A stretch of 64,000 nucleotides of DNA from Marinovum algicola (lineage in GTDB: Bacteria > Pseudomonadota > Alphaproteobacteria > Rhodobacterales > Rhodobacteraceae): the NCBI RefSeq assembly GCF_900109145.1, contig NZ_FNYY01000014.1:1-64000 (forward strand). Direction: 5' to 3'. A program made the translations under genes and the position numbers. The notes under the pieces are model-generated. The model searched no databases. It saw only the letters and a list, made by a program, of their open reading frames with translations, and was not told the origin of the DNA. Below, in pieces: positions 1 through 9,613 of the stretch. Positions within the stretch are counted from its first letter, which is position 1, and every line of letters begins with the position of its first letter.

Positions 1-120
1 CGCGCCGGGACCCCTTCCCCCACCCCGCACCGCAAGCCGCCACGAGGCCCGGATCAGGTCCGGGGCGCGACGTGACCGGCATCCAGACCAGCAGCGCCAA
101 CCCCCGGGCCCCCGCCCAAC

Positions 121-153
121 AAAAAACCGCGTCAGCCCAGAGGACCGACGCGG
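121..153 (-). terminator. Rho-independent terminator of the ABC importer operon
   Basis: Read on the minus strand, a 7-bp GC stem (CCGCGTC at 127-133 pairing with GACGCGG at 147-153) is followed immediately by six U residues (A run at 121-126). It lies about 40 bp beyond the stop of the ATPase gene, the expected place for the end of the minus-strand ABC operon. The sequence from 1 to 120 shows nothing recognisable. Confidence 0.8.
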
Positions 154-193
154 GTGAAGTCGCCCCGAAGGGCCAGGGAGGTTCCCGTGAGTG

Positions 194-949
194 TCAGTGA
201 TCCAGCATCCCCCACAAACGGCGCTTGATGGCGAGGAACTCTTCGGTCAGCCGCATCTCGTCATTGCGCGGCCGTGGCAGGCTGACCTCTTCGATATGGT
301 GCACCCGGCCGGGGCGCGACGACAGAACGATGATCTTGTCCGACAGAAAGATCGCCTCTTCGATGTCATGGGTGACAAAGACCACGGTCTTTTTCGACTT
401 CTGCCAGGTGGTCAGCAGGTCGGATTGCATCCGCTCCTTGGTCTGGGCGTCCAGCGCCCCGAACGGCTCGTCCATCAACAGCACATCGGGATCATTGGCA
501 TAGACCCGGCCGATATCGACCCGCTTGCGCATCCCGCCCGACAACTCACGCGGCCAGCGGTCTTCAAAGCCCCTGAGCCCCACCATCTCGGTCCATTTCG
601 CCTCGATCTCGGATTGCTCGGCCTTCGAGGCGCCGCGCAGGCGCGGGCCGTAAGAGATGTTCTTGGCCACGGTCATCCAGGGAAACACCGCATCCTGCTG
701 GAACACCATGCCCCGGCGCCGGTCGGTGCCCTCGATCACCTCGCCATCGAGCGTCATCTGCCCGTCCGAGGGGGTAAACAGCCCGGCCATCATCTTGAGC
801 AGCGTGGACTTGCCACAGCCCGAGGTGCCGATGATCGAATTGAACGACCCGGATTCGAAGGTCAGGTTGATCTTGTCCAGCACGGTGAGCGCACCGGGCT
901 CGCCCTTGCCGAAGGTATGGGTGAGATTGTCGACGAGGATCTCTGGCAT
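194..949 (-). CDS. ABC transporter ATP-binding protein (TauB/SsuB type)
   Basis: Cytoplasmic ATPase of a nitrate/sulfonate/taurine-type importer; it energises the permease encoded just upstream. Visible motifs in order: Walker A TSGCGKST, Q-loop VFQQD, signature LSGGMRKR, Walker B VLLMDEPF, D-loop ALDAQT and H-loop THD, about 250 residues as usual for the family. An in-frame start at 970 exists, but the ATG at 949 is preferred: it overlaps the permease stop as TAATG, has a GGAGG about 10 nt upstream, and removes an atypical seven-residue extension. It is the last gene of a three-gene operon (binding protein, permease, ATPase). The substrate cannot be read from the ATPase. Confidence 0.9.
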   Translation of the reverse strand: MPEILVDNLTHTFGKGEPGALTVLDKINLTFESGSFNSIIGTSGCGKSTLLKMMAGLFTPSDGQMTLDGEVIEGTDRRRGMVFQQDAVFPWMTVAKNISYGPRLRGASKAEQSEIEAKWTEMVGLRGFEDRWPRELSGGMRKRVDIGRVYANDPDVLLMDEPFGALDAQTKERMQSDLLTTWQKSKKTVVFVTHDIEEAIFLSDKIIVLSSRPGRVHHIEEVSLPRPRNDEMRLTEEFLAIKRRLWGMLDH

Positions 950-1725
950 TATTCGCGGGCCTCCGACCATTGCATGAGATGAGCCTGAATCTTGCGGAAG
1001 ATGCGATCCATGATGAAGGCGCAGCCGCCGATGATCACGATGATCATCATCACCTGATCGGTCAGGAAATAGCGCCGTCCTTCCTGCAACAGAAAGCCGA
1101 GGCCGTTCTGCGCCGCCAGCAGTTCCGAGGCGACCAGCGTCGTCCAGGCGGCAGCCAGCGCAATCCGGTAGCCGGTGATGATGAACGGCGTGGCGGCGGG
1201 CACGGCGACGGTGCGGAACACCTGGAACCGGCTAGCGCCCATGGTCGATGCGGCATCGACATAGACCTGCGGCACGTTCTTCATGCCGGCGATCACGTTG
1301 ACCACGCAGACCATGAAACAGGCGATGGTGATGATCAGCACCCGGCTGAATTCGCCGATCCCGAACCAGATGATGATGATCGGAATATAGGCCAGCGGCG
1401 GGATCGGCCGCAGCGCCTCGATTAGCGGGTCGAGCAGATATTCCACCGTCTTGTACCAGCCCACCAGGCAACCGACGATCAGCGCCAGCGTGGTGCCGAT
1501 GAAAAAGCCCATGGCAATGCGGAACAGGCTCGCCCCCAGCGCGGTCAGCAGGCTGCCGCTGGTCAGGTTGGTCTTGAACGAGGCCAGGATATCCAGGATC
1601 GGCGGCAACAGCGCCGGATTGTTGTCGGGCTGGTTCGTGATCCAGATATAGACCCCGAAGACCGTGGCGATCGACAAGGCGCCCAACCACAGGCGCCTTG
1701 ACCGGAGAGAATGCAACAGAGCCAT
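949..1725 (-). CDS. ABC transporter permease (TauC/SsuC type)
   Basis: Inner-membrane permease of the same importer, 258 residues. An N-terminal hydrophobic segment (LGALSIATVFGVYIW) is followed by the typical BPD_transp_1 region, including the EAA-like loop around VYVDAASTMGASRFQVF, which contacts the ATPase. Further hydrophobic stretches such as YIPIIIIWFGIGEF and VMMIIVIIGGCAFIM support about six membrane spans. It starts 5 bp after the stop of the binding-protein gene and its stop overlaps the ATPase start, so the three are translationally coupled. The family usually imports sulfonates, nitrate, pyrimidine precursors or aromatic acids; the substrate here is open. Confidence 0.9.
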   Translation of the reverse strand: MALLHSLRSRRLWLGALSIATVFGVYIWITNQPDNNPALLPPILDILASFKTNLTSGSLLTALGASLFRIAMGFFIGTTLALIVGCLVGWYKTVEYLLDPLIEALRPIPPLAYIPIIIIWFGIGEFSRVLIITIACFMVCVVNVIAGMKNVPQVYVDAASTMGASRFQVFRTVAVPAATPFIITGYRIALAAAWTTLVASELLAAQNGLGFLLQEGRRYFLTDQVMMIIVIIGGCAFIMDRIFRKIQAHLMQWSEARE

Positions 1726-1730
1726 CGGTC

Positions 1731-2765
1731 TCAGAGCCGGGTCACGATCTGATCCGACACCAGCGCATCGAGGTCGGGCATGTTGCGGATGCGGTCATTC
1801 TCGACCAGGAACTCCGATTGCACCCGCAGCGCGTTTTTCAGGATGTCATCGGCATAGACCGATTTGATCTCGGGCACGTCGAAATAGAAGTAGTTGTTCA
1901 GCAGCGGCTCGACTTCCGCCGCGGTCACGCCGGCCCGGCCGATGCCGCTTTGCCATTTGATCATGCGCTGCACGACCTCGGCATTGTCTTCGCGCAGCAT
2001 CTTGACGCCGTTCTCGTGGAAGGCGCGCACCACTTCGGTCAGCGCCTCTTCCTTGGCGTCCATGGTCTGCTGGGTGGTCATGAAGACATCCATGATCGAG
2101 GGCCGCTTGCCGATCGGCATCGCCGAGCCGTCGGCCAGCATGCTGGCGCCCGGCAGCTTGTCGAAGATCAGCTGGCGCGAGGTGGCCAGCGGCACGGTGG
2201 CATCCACCGCCCCGGCGATCAGCGCCGCCTGGGCGTCGATCGGCTCCATGTTGATCCGGGTCAGCTTCATGTCCGACAGCCCGGCCTGCTCGAGCGCGAC
2301 GCCGAGGAAGAAATCGAAGTTCGACCCCGAGGTCACCGCGATCCGCTTGCCTTCGAGATCGGCCAGGCTGGTCATCCCCGGACGGCCGACGATGGTGAAG
2401 AGCCCCGAGGCATCGCCACAGACCGAGATCTCGCGGAAATCGGCGACATTGCGCGCCATCGCCGCCAGCGGCGGCACCGAGCCCACGGTGATCGCATCGA
2501 CCGAGCCGCCGACCATCGCCTCGATGGCGGGGGGGCCCGAGGGGAAGACGCTGAAATCCATCTCGACGCCGGGGGCAAAGCCCTGATCCTGGACCAGCCA
2601 GTAGATGCCGAAAGAATAGGCCGGAATGATGCCGATGTTCAGCTTTTCGGTGGCGGCATGCGCCTTGCCGACAAAGAACGTCGGAGCGGCCAGCGCGACC
2701 CCGGTCGCGGCCCCCGCTCTCAGGAATGCGCGGCGTGACACATAGCTGGTTTTCGAGTTTGCCAT
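1731..2765 (-). CDS. ABC transporter substrate-binding protein, NMT1/THI5-like, Tat signal
   Basis: Periplasmic binding protein of the importer, 344 residues. The N terminus carries a twin-arginine signal (SRRAFLRAG followed by a hydrophobic stretch and a likely cleavage near KAHA, residues 10-38), suggesting export in the folded state. The mature part begins EKLNIGIIPAYSFGIYW and contains VTSGSNFDFFLGVALEQAGL, typical of the NMT1/SsuA fold. First gene of the operon; a sigma-70-like promoter lies about 60 bp upstream. The ligand is unknown: the family binds alkanesulfonates, taurine, nitrate or thiamine-pyrimidine precursors. Confidence 0.85.
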   Translation of the reverse strand: MANSKTSYVSRRAFLRAGAATGVALAAPTFFVGKAHAATEKLNIGIIPAYSFGIYWLVQDQGFAPGVEMDFSVFPSGPPAIEAMVGGSVDAITVGSVPPLAAMARNVADFREISVCGDASGLFTIVGRPGMTSLADLEGKRIAVTSGSNFDFFLGVALEQAGLSDMKLTRINMEPIDAQAALIAGAVDATVPLATSRQLIFDKLPGASMLADGSAMPIGKRPSIMDVFMTTQQTMDAKEEALTEVVRAFHENGVKMLREDNAEVVQRMIKWQSGIGRAGVTAAEVEPLLNNYFYFDVPEIKSVYADDILKNALRVQSEFLVENDRIRNMPDLDALVSDQIVTRL

Positions 2766-3163
2766 CTTGTCCTCCCTCGTGGCAGATCACAGAGCCTGCG
2801 GAACAGGTACTCAATCCCCGGCCACTATTCCCGCTGTTTTTACTTTTGTCAATTTTTTTCTCATATGACAATTTTTCCGGATCTCCCGAAATCCGCCTGC
2901 AACCCTGCGCAGGGGCCTGAAAACGCGGGCTTTGGCCGCGAGGAACCCGCACGCAGGGCCGGGCCGCGCCGGCAGGCAAACGGGCCGGGCGCCTCCCGCA
3001 CCGGGGCTTTTCGCGCCCTGCGGCCATCGGCACATAACGGCCCAGCCCGCCGCGCCGATCACGAATCCGTTTACAAAAGCGATGTGACAGGCCAATAGGA
3101 TGACGGCGCATCGGCGCTATAATCGGGTGACCGGGCCCCTCTGGCGGAAGTGGCGGCGCTTTC
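2766..3163. other. Divergent intergenic region with an AT-rich promoter island
   Basis: About 400 bp between divergent genes. The left part is AT-rich and holds the minus-strand promoter at 2824-2852. Around it is an inverted repeat TTGTCA (2846-2851) and TGACAA (2866-2871), 14 bp apart, which could be an operator. The middle (about 2900-3060) is very GC-rich with no convincing ORF or RNA. On the right a perfect TATAAT hexamer at 3118-3123 faces the plus-strand gene, but no good -35 box sits at the right distance. Confidence 0.5.
2824..2852 (-). promoter_or_regulatory. Sigma-70-like promoter of the NMT1-type ABC operon
   Basis: On the minus strand TTGACA (2852-2847, perfect consensus) is followed after exactly 17 bp by AATAGT (2829-2824, four of six matches to TATAAT). 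The start codon of the binding-protein gene is about 60 bp downstream. Confidence 0.6.
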
Positions 3164-4318
3164 GTGATGTCGGCACCAGATCTTTTCCAGCCGCCTGGAC
3201 GTGTTCACATCATGACACAACACCCCTCCCCGACCGGAGGCGCGCCGCACAGCGGCGCCCCGGCCAGATCCATGCTTTCCTATCTCAAATGGGCCTTCAT
3301 CGTCACCGGCCTGGGCCTTGCGCTCGGCGGCTGGCTGGGCTGGACGACAACCGGCACCCTCGCCGGCATGCTGACCATCCTCTTTATCTGCGCGGTGCTT
3401 GCCGTGCTGGAGATCTCGCTGTCCTTCGACAATGCCATCGTCAACGCCAACAAGCTGAAATCGATGACCCCGATCTGGCAGCGCCGGTTCCTGACCTGGG
3501 GCATCCTGATCGCCGTCTTCGGCATGCGCATCGTCTTTCCGCTGCTGATCGTGGTGATCTCGGCCCGCATCGGCCCCTGGGAGGCGATCACCCTGGCCGC
3601 CGCCCGCCCCGAGGAATACGCCCATATCATGGAAGAGGCGCATCTGCCGATCGCGGCCTTCGGCGGCACCTTCCTGATGATGGTCGGCCTCAGCTTTTTC
3701 TTCGATCACGAAAAGGACGTGCATTGGGTGCAATGGCTGGAAAGGCGCATGGCGCGCCACGCCACCATTCGCGGCATCGAGGTGGCCATCGTGCTGGTCA
3801 CGGTGCTGATCTTCTCGCGCTTGCTGGACGGCGCCGACACCCAGGTGTTTTTCAGCTCGGCGATCTGGGGCCTGCTGACCTTCCTGCTGGTCGAAGTTCT
3901 GGGCGGATTGCTCGACAGCACGCAAAAGGCGGTCAAGGGCGCGGCCCAGGGCGGGCTCGGCGCCTTTCTCTATCTCGAGGTGCTCGACGCCTCGTTCAGC
4001 TTTGACGGGGTGATCGGCGCCTTCGCCCTGACCCAGAACCTCTTCATCATCGCCATCGGCCTCGGCATTGGCGCGATGTACGTGCGTTCGATGACGATCA
4101 TGCTGGTCGAAAACGGCACCCTGACCGAATACCGCTATCTCGAACACGGCGCCTTTTACGCCATCATCGCGCTGTCGGTGATCATGTTCATGCAATCGCT
4201 GGTGCATATCCCCGAGGTCATCACCGGGCTTGGCGGCGCGGCGCTGATCGGCGTTTCGCTCTGGTCGTCGATCCGCTGGAACCGGGTCGAGCGCGGCAAC
4301 GCCCCGGCCAGCGGCTGA
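3164..4318 (+). CDS. TerC-superfamily integral membrane protein (DUF475)
   Basis: Polytopic membrane protein of 384 residues, about nine hydrophobic segments. The paired acidic motifs of the TerC/DUF475 superfamily are visible: LSFDNAIVNA near residue 90 and FSFDGVIGAFA near residue 280, placed pseudo-symmetrically in membrane segments as in a two-repeat metal-ion transporter fold. Relatives are linked to tellurite resistance or Mn/Ca export, but this subfamily has no firm function. The open frame starts with GTG at 3164 (ATG at 3167); an ATG at 3212 would remove 16 residues and is also plausible. It stands alone, with a hairpin after its stop. Confidence 0.8.
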   Translation: MMSAPDLFQPPGRVHIMTQHPSPTGGAPHSGAPARSMLSYLKWAFIVTGLGLALGGWLGWTTTGTLAGMLTILFICAVLAVLEISLSFDNAIVNANKLKSMTPIWQRRFLTWGILIAVFGMRIVFPLLIVVISARIGPWEAITLAAARPEEYAHIMEEAHLPIAAFGGTFLMMVGLSFFFDHEKDVHWVQWLERRMARHATIRGIEVAIVLVTVLIFSRLLDGADTQVFFSSAIWGLLTFLLVEVLGGLLDSTQKAVKGAAQGGLGAFLYLEVLDASFSFDGVIGAFALTQNLFIIAIGLGIGAMYVRSMTIMLVENGTLTEYRYLEHGAFYAIIALSVIMFMQSLVHIPEVITGLGGAALIGVSLWSSIRWNRVERGNAPASG

Positions 4319-4334
4319 CGCTGCCGTTACGGAA

Positions 4335-4365
4335 CCCCCGGCGCCGCCTTGGCGCGGCGCGGGGG
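4335..4365 (+). terminator. Terminator-like hairpin after the TerC-family gene
   Basis: CCCCCG (4335-4340) and CGCCGC (4342-4347) pair with GCGGCG (4354-4359) and CGGGGG (4360-4365), a 12-bp stem with one bulged G and a short loop. No U run follows, so it may be a weak terminator or a 3'-end stabiliser. Confidence 0.45.
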
Positions 4366-4396
4366 CGTGCATAGGTGCGCCAAAAGGATATCACCG

Positions 4397-5386
4397 ATGC
4401 AGCATTTCTCCCTACTTGATCTCTCGCCCGTGCCCGAAGATGCCGGCGCCGGCGACGCGCTGGCCAATACCGCCGATCTTGCGGTGGCGGCCGAACGGGC
4501 CGGCTATCACCGCTTCTGGCTGGCCGAGCATCACAACATGCCGGGCATTGCCAGCGCCGCGACCGCCGTGGTGATCGGCCATGTCGCCGCGGCCACGACC
4601 ACCATGCGCATCGGCGCCGGCGGCATCATGCTGCCCAACCACGCCCCGCTGATGGTGGCCGAGCAATTCGGCACCCTGGCCACGCTTTACCCCGGCCGGA
4701 TCGATCTCGGCCTCGGCCGCGCACCCGGCACCGACGGCGCCACCGCCCGCGCCCTGCGGCGCAACATGTCGCCCGAGGACAGTTTTCCGCAGGATGTGCA
4801 GGAGCTGATCGGCTATTTCGCCAGCGGCCCCGCCGGCCCGGTCCGCGCCATTCCCGGCGAGGGCACCGAGGTGCCGGTCTGGATCCTCGGCTCCAGCCTC
4901 TACGGCGCGCAGCTCGCGGCGCATTTCGGCCTGCCATATGCCTTTGCCTCGCATTTCGCGCCGGACCTGCTGGACCAGGCGATCGCCACCTACCGCGCCC
5001 AATTCCGCCCCTCGGCGACGCTCTCGGCGCCGCATGTGATGATGGCCGCCGGGGTCTGCGTGGCCGATACGGACGAGCAGGCCGAGGTGTTGCGCTCGTC
5101 GCAATATCTCGCCTTTGCGAACCTGCGCATGGGCCGGCCTGGCAAGCTGCCGCACCCGGTCGCGGATGTGGCGCAACAGATCCCCGCGCCGGTGCTGGCG
5201 CAGGTGAAACACGCGCTTTCGGTCTCGGCCACCGGCACGCCCGAGATGGTCCGCGACCAACTTGCCAGCCTGCTGGCGCGTCACCAGCCCGACGAACTCA
5301 TGGTCACCGGCATGATCCACGACCACAGCGCCCGGGTCCGCTCCTTCACGCTGGCCGGTGAGGTGCTTTCCGAGCTGCGCGCCTGA
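4397..5386 (+). CDS. LLM-class flavin-dependent oxidoreductase (luciferase-like)
   Basis: Cytoplasmic TIM-barrel enzyme of the bacterial-luciferase-like superfamily, 329 residues, expected to use FMNH2 and O2 or F420-like chemistry on an unknown substrate. Characteristic stretches: [37 protein letters not shown] and [16 protein letters not shown], the hallmarks of the YhbW/MsnO8 type. The ATG at 4397 is preferred over an in-frame start at 4349 because AAAGGAT lies 8 nt upstream and the sequence then begins [12 protein letters not shown], as in relatives. It converges on the RND efflux operon with a strong hairpin between them. Substrate and physiological role cannot be inferred. Confidence 0.85.
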   Translation: MQHFSLLDLSPVPEDAGAGDALANTADLAVAAERAGYHRFWLAEHHNMPGIASAATAVVIGHVAAATTTMRIGAGGIMLPNHAPLMVAEQFGTLATLYPGRIDLGLGRAPGTDGATARALRRNMSPEDSFPQDVQELIGYFASGPAGPVRAIPGEGTEVPVWILGSSLYGAQLAAHFGLPYAFASHFAPDLLDQAIATYRAQFRPSATLSAPHVMMAAGVCVADTDEQAEVLRSSQYLAFANLRMGRPGKLPHPVADVAQQIPAPVLAQVKHALSVSATGTPEMVRDQLASLLARHQPDELMVTGMIHDHSARVRSFTLAGEVLSELRA

Positions 5387-5408
5387 GCGGCGGGGCTCAC
5401 CCCGCCGC
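5387..5408. terminator. Hairpin between convergent genes
   Basis: A perfect 9-bp stem (GCGGCGGGG at 5387-5395, CCCCGCCGC at 5400-5408) with a 4-nt loop lies between the convergent luciferase-like and RND genes and overlaps the RND stop. It has no U run but could act on both strands. Confidence 0.5.
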
Positions 5409-8400
5409 CAGCCGTTCGGTTTCCAGCCGCCGCGCCGCCGCCCCCGGCGCGGCGCCCCAGACCGCGATCCAGCGATAGAAGATCGGCGTCAGGAACAGGG
5501 TGAACACCGTGGCAAAGCCCAGGCCGCCGACGATCACCCAGCCCACCGCCACCCGCGCCTCGGCGCCGGCGCCCGAGGTCAGGATCAGCGGCAGCCCGCC
5601 AAGCGCGGTCGAGACCATGGTCATCATCACCGGCCGGATGCGCAGGCTCAGCGCGTCGCGGATGGCGCTGTCGATATCCTGGCCCGCTTCGCGCAACTGA
5701 TTGGCGAATTCGACGATCAGAATGCCGTTCTTGGCCATCACCCCGATCAGCATCACCAGCCCGATCTGGCTGTAGTAGTTCAGCGATCCGCCCGACAAGG
5801 AGATCGCCATCAGCGCCGCCGCCAACCCGAAAGGCACCGTCAGCATGATCACCACCGCGCTGGCAAAGCTTTCGAACTGCGCCGCCAGCACCAGCAACAC
5901 CACCAGAAGCGCCACGCCAAAGACCATCAGCATCGCGTCGGTGCTGTCATCCAGCGTCGCCGCCTCGCCGGTAAAGACCAGCCGCAGGCCCTCGGGCAGC
6001 ACCTCGTCCGCCAGGGCGCTGACCCGCGCCATCGCCTCGGACATGTCGGTGCCCTCGCCCAGATTGGCCTGTGCCGCCACCGACAGCGCCCCGCCCTGCC
6101 GCTCGATCTGCGCCTGGGTCACCACCGTCTCGAGCGCGGCAATCGTCGACAGCGGCACATATGACCCGTCCGACAGCCTGAGCGGCATCGAGGCGATGTC
6201 CGAGGGATCATCGATCGGCGCGCCGCCGGGCACCACCGTCACATCGACCTCGGCGTCGTTCTCGAACACGCTCACCGCCGTGGTGCCCCGCACCAGCGCG
6301 CTGACCAGCGCCGTGGCCTCGGAGGAGGTCAGCCCCATGTCATTGGCGGCGGCATCGTCCACCACCACCTGAAGCTGGGCATCGACGCTGTCGTTCGACA
6401 ATTGCGGATTGAGAAAGGCGGCATCGCCCGCCATCGCCGCCACCAGCGCCTCGGTGCCCTCGGTGATCGCGGCGATATTGGTTCCGGTGACCGCAAAGCT
6501 CAGCCCACCGCCGGCGCCGCGGATATTGAGACTGTTGGTCGCCCGCGCGCTGACCCGCACGCCGGGCACCGACGCCAGCTGCCGGCTGATCTGCGCCACC
6601 AGCTCATCCTGCGCAAAGTCGCGCTCGGCCCAGTCCGGCAGCCGCACCACGATAAAGGCGCTGGTGCCGCCGCCGACCCCGACGATGCTTTGCACCACCT
6701 CGATTTCGCCGCTCTCGAGATAGGGGGTCAGGATCGCCTCGACCCGCTGCACCTGGCCGTCGAGATAGCTCACCGTGGTATCCGAGGCGCCGCGCGCCTG
6801 CACCAGAAAGAAACCCCGGTCCTCCGAGGGCGTCACCTCCGACGGCAGGGTCAGCGCCGCCCCCCAGGCCAGCAGCACAAAGGCCCCGGCCAGCGACAGC
6901 ACCAGCACCGGCGTGCGGATCGCCCGGTCCATCACCGCATCGAACACAAGCATCACCCGGCCCTTGCCCGCGCGCTCCGCCTGCCCCGAGGGCCTGCCGG
7001 GATCGAGCAGGGCCGCCAGCACCGGCGCCAGGGTCAGCGCGGTCAGCGATGACAGGGTGACGGCAAAGGCCAGCACAAAACCGAACTCGGAAAACACCCC
7101 GCCGGCCTGTCCGGGCAGAAAGGAAATCGGGATGAACACCGCCGCCAGCGTCGCGGTCGTCGAAATCACCGCAAAGAACACCTCGTTGGTGCCCGCCGCT
7201 GCCGCCGCAAAGGCGCCCATGCCGGCCTTGCGCTTGCGCACGATGTTCTCGATCACCACGATGGCGTCATCGACCACCATGCCTGTCGCCAGCACCAGCG
7301 CCAGAAGGCTGATGGTATTGACTGAAAACCCGGTCAGCCAGATCGCCGCCAACGTGCCGACCAGCGCCACCGGAATGGTGACCGCCGGGATCAGCGTGGC
7401 GCGCGGCGAGCGCAGGAACAGAAAGATCACCGCCACGACGATCGCCGTCGCCATCAGGATCGACTTCACCACCTCGGTCAGCGAACCCTCGACAAACACC
7501 CCGTCATCCGAGGCCACCACCAGCCGCACCCCCTCGGGCAAGTCGCCGCGCAGCTCTTCGACCGCGGCATTCACCGCGCGCGAGATATCAAGCGTGTTGC
7601 CCACCGATTGCCGTGTGATGTCGAGCCCCACCGCCGTCTGGCCATTGACCCGTGTGAACACGCTGGCCTCTTCCGGCAAGAGCTGCACCAGCGCCACATC
7701 GGCAATCTGTGTCGTGCGGTTGATCTGCAATTCCTCGATCATCTCGACGGTGACATTTTCATTCGCCACGCTCAGGCTCATGGTCTGGTTCTGGCTCTCG
7801 ATCTCGCCCAGCGGCGTGTCGTCGCGCAGCGCTCCGAGCGCTTCGCTGACGTCAAAGATCGTCAGCCCCCGGCTCAGCAGCGACGGCATGCTGAGTGTCA
7901 CCCGGAACTCGTTCGACCGGTCGCCGCGCACCGTGACCTCGGCGATACCGTCGATCGTCGACAACCGCTCATAGACCATGCCCTCGGCCAGCTGCGTCAG
8001 CTCGGCCAGCGAGGCATTGCCCAGCAGCGCCAGCCGGATGATCGCATCGGCATTGCTGTCGGATTTGCTCACCGAAGGATCGTCGATGTCATCCGGCAGC
8101 GAACGCAGGGTTTCCGACACGATCTCGCGCGCCTCATTGGCCGCCACATCGACATCGGTGCCATCGGTCAGATCGATGGTGATCCGGCTCGATTCCGCGC
8201 TCGAGGTGGATTCCATGTAAGCCAGCCCGTCCAGCGCGCTCAGCGCATCCTCCAGCACCTGCGTCACCTCGGTGTCGACCGTGGCCGGCACCGCGCCGTC
8301 ATAGCTGGTGCGGACCGAGAGCACTGGCTGATCCACATCCGGCATTTCGCGCACGTCCACGCCGCTCAGCGCCGCCAGCCCGGCCACCACGATCAACAGG

Positions 8401-8480
8401 TTGACGACAATGCCGAAAATCGGCCGCGCCACAAAGGTATCGGCAAAGCCCGCGCGGTGCAGCATCTTTTCCAAGCTCAT
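5397..8480 (-). CDS. RND efflux transporter permease (HAE1/AcrB family)
   Basis: Inner-membrane proton-driven drug/solute exporter, 1027 residues, the normal length for AcrB-like pumps. Seen: the first membrane helix after ARPIFGIVVNLLIVV, a large periplasmic porter domain, TM4 with ATGMVVDDAIVVIENIV (the paired Asp of the proton relay near residue 401), a second periplasmic domain, and the C-terminal helices with GLVMLIGVMAKNGILIVEF. The ATG at 8480 overlaps the stop of the adaptor gene as ATGA; upstream in-frame codons are Arg/Gly-rich shadow. It forms an adaptor-pump operon; no outer-membrane TolC partner is present, so a chromosomal one would be needed. Substrate unknown. Confidence 0.93.
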   Translation of the reverse strand: MSLEKMLHRAGFADTFVARPIFGIVVNLLIVVAGLAALSGVDVREMPDVDQPVLSVRTSYDGAVPATVDTEVTQVLEDALSALDGLAYMESTSSAESSRITIDLTDGTDVDVAANEAREIVSETLRSLPDDIDDPSVSKSDSNADAIIRLALLGNASLAELTQLAEGMVYERLSTIDGIAEVTVRGDRSNEFRVTLSMPSLLSRGLTIFDVSEALGALRDDTPLGEIESQNQTMSLSVANENVTVEMIEELQINRTTQIADVALVQLLPEEASVFTRVNGQTAVGLDITRQSVGNTLDISRAVNAAVEELRGDLPEGVRLVVASDDGVFVEGSLTEVVKSILMATAIVVAVIFLFLRSPRATLIPAVTIPVALVGTLAAIWLTGFSVNTISLLALVLATGMVVDDAIVVIENIVRKRKAGMGAFAAAAAGTNEVFFAVISTTATLAAVFIPISFLPGQAGGVFSEFGFVLAFAVTLSSLTALTLAPVLAALLDPGRPSGQAERAGKGRVMLVFDAVMDRAIRTPVLVLSLAGAFVLLAWGAALTLPSEVTPSEDRGFFLVQARGASDTTVSYLDGQVQRVEAILTPYLESGEIEVVQSIVGVGGGTSAFIVVRLPDWAERDFAQDELVAQISRQLASVPGVRVSARATNSLNIRGAGGGLSFAVTGTNIAAITEGTEALVAAMAGDAAFLNPQLSNDSVDAQLQVVVDDAAANDMGLTSSEATALVSALVRGTTAVSVFENDAEVDVTVVPGGAPIDDPSDIASMPLRLSDGSYVPLSTIAALETVVTQAQIERQGGALSVAAQANLGEGTDMSEAMARVSALADEVLPEGLRLVFTGEAATLDDSTDAMLMVFGVALLVVLLVLAAQFESFASAVVIMLTVPFGLAAALMAISLSGGSLNYYSQIGLVMLIGVMAKNGILIVEFANQLREAGQDIDSAIRDALSLRIRPVMMTMVSTALGGLPLILTSGAGAEARVAVGWVIVGGLGFATVFTLFLTPIFYRWIAVWGAAPGAAARRLETERLAAG

Positions 8481-9613
8481 GCGCTCGGCCTCGCTTCGGC
8501 GGCATCGTTCACCTGTGCGCCCTCGCGCAGTTTCGCGGCCCCCTCGGCCACGATCTGCGCCCCCAGCGGCACATCGGTCTCGACCCAGAGCTGATCGCCC
8601 TCGCGGTAGCGGATCGCCACCGGATGGCGGGTGACGCGGCCCGCGTCGGAGACCCAGATGCCGGCGCCCGACCGGTCCCAAGTCACCGCGGTCGAGGGCA
8701 CCACCGGCAGCGGCTCGGTCTCTTCGATCATCCGCACCGCAAAGGTCATCCCCGAGAGCAGCTCGCCCTCGGAATTGTCGATCCGCGCGCGCACCGTGGC
8801 ACTGCGGGTCACGCTGTCGAGCCGGCTGTCAAAGGCGGTGATCACCCCTTCGAACACGCGGCCCACATAGGTCGGCGTGCCGACCTGCACCACCCGGCCG
8901 ACCTCAAGCAGGCCGATCGAGCGCTCGGGCACCTCGAACTCCGCGATCAGCGCCGATGAATCGTCGATCGTCACCAGGGCGGTTCCGGCGCTGACATAGG
9001 TGCCCGTTTCCAGCGTGCTCAGCCCCAGGCGGCCACTCATCGGCGCCCGGATCGTGCGATCCTCCAGCGCCACCTGCGCCAGCGCCAGATTTGCCTCGGC
9101 CAGCCGAAGCGCCACCTCGGCCTCGGCCATGGCGACATCGGTGATCGTCAGGTTGCCGTTGTCCTTCAGCGTATTGTAGCGATTCAACGAGGCCTGCGCC
9201 TCGTCGCGCTCGGTTTCGGCGATCTCCACCGCCAGCCGCTGCGCCCGGTCGTCCAGCCGCAAGAGCACATCGCCCTTGGCCACCGAGGCATTGGCCGCCA
9301 TCCGCACCTCGGCCACCTCGCCCGAGACGCTGGCCACCACCTCGACATTGCGCAGCGAGGTGGCGCTGCCGATGGTCCGCAGCACCAGGTCGTGCGGCCG
9401 CGCCTCGAGCGGCGCCAGCACCACCGACGTCGCGCCGCCGCGCCCGCCCGGCCGGCCCGCGCCGCCGCCGGGCCGCGCCTCGGCCGATGGTGCCGCCTCG
9501 GCGCCGGCCGCCGCTCCGAGATAGGACGCCAGACGCTCCGGCACGCCGAAACTGATGACATAGGCGCCGAACAACAGGCCCGCGCCGGCCAGGACGGAAA
9601 TGAGGGTTCGCAA
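8477..9613 (-). CDS. RND efflux periplasmic adaptor subunit (membrane fusion protein)
   Basis: Links the RND pump to an outer-membrane channel. It has an N-terminal membrane anchor (LISVLAGAGLLFGAYVIS), a Gly/Ala/Pro-rich linker (AGRPGGRGGATSVV), then the biotinyl-lipoyl, alpha-hairpin (AETERDEAQASLNRYN) and beta-barrel regions, with IRAPMSGRLGLSTLETGTYV marking the split lipoyl half. Start choice: a TTG at 9613 has AAAGGA 8 nt upstream and places the anchor directly at the N terminus; an ATG at 9688 would add 25 basic residues and lacks a clear ribosome site. Stop and pump start overlap (ATGA). Confidence 0.85.
   Translation of the reverse strand: MRTLISVLAGAGLLFGAYVISFGVPERLASYLGAAAGAEAAPSAEARPGGGAGRPGGRGGATSVVLAPLEARPHDLVLRTIGSATSLRNVEVVASVSGEVAEVRMAANASVAKGDVLLRLDDRAQRLAVEIAETERDEAQASLNRYNTLKDNGNLTITDVAMAEAEVALRLAEANLALAQVALEDRTIRAPMSGRLGLSTLETGTYVSAGTALVTIDDSSALIAEFEVPERSIGLLEVGRVVQVGTPTYVGRVFEGVITAFDSRLDSVTRSATVRARIDNSEGELLSGMTFAVRMIEETEPLPVVPSTAVTWDRSGAGIWVSDAGRVTRHPVAIRYREGDQLWVETDVPLGAQIVAEGAAKLREGAQVNDAAEARPSA

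Noticed and set aside
1698-2738. Long plus-strand open reading frame (346 codons)
   Set aside because: Antisense to the NMT1-type binding protein; His/Arg/Asp-rich composition without domain features, as expected for reverse-frame readings in GC-rich DNA.
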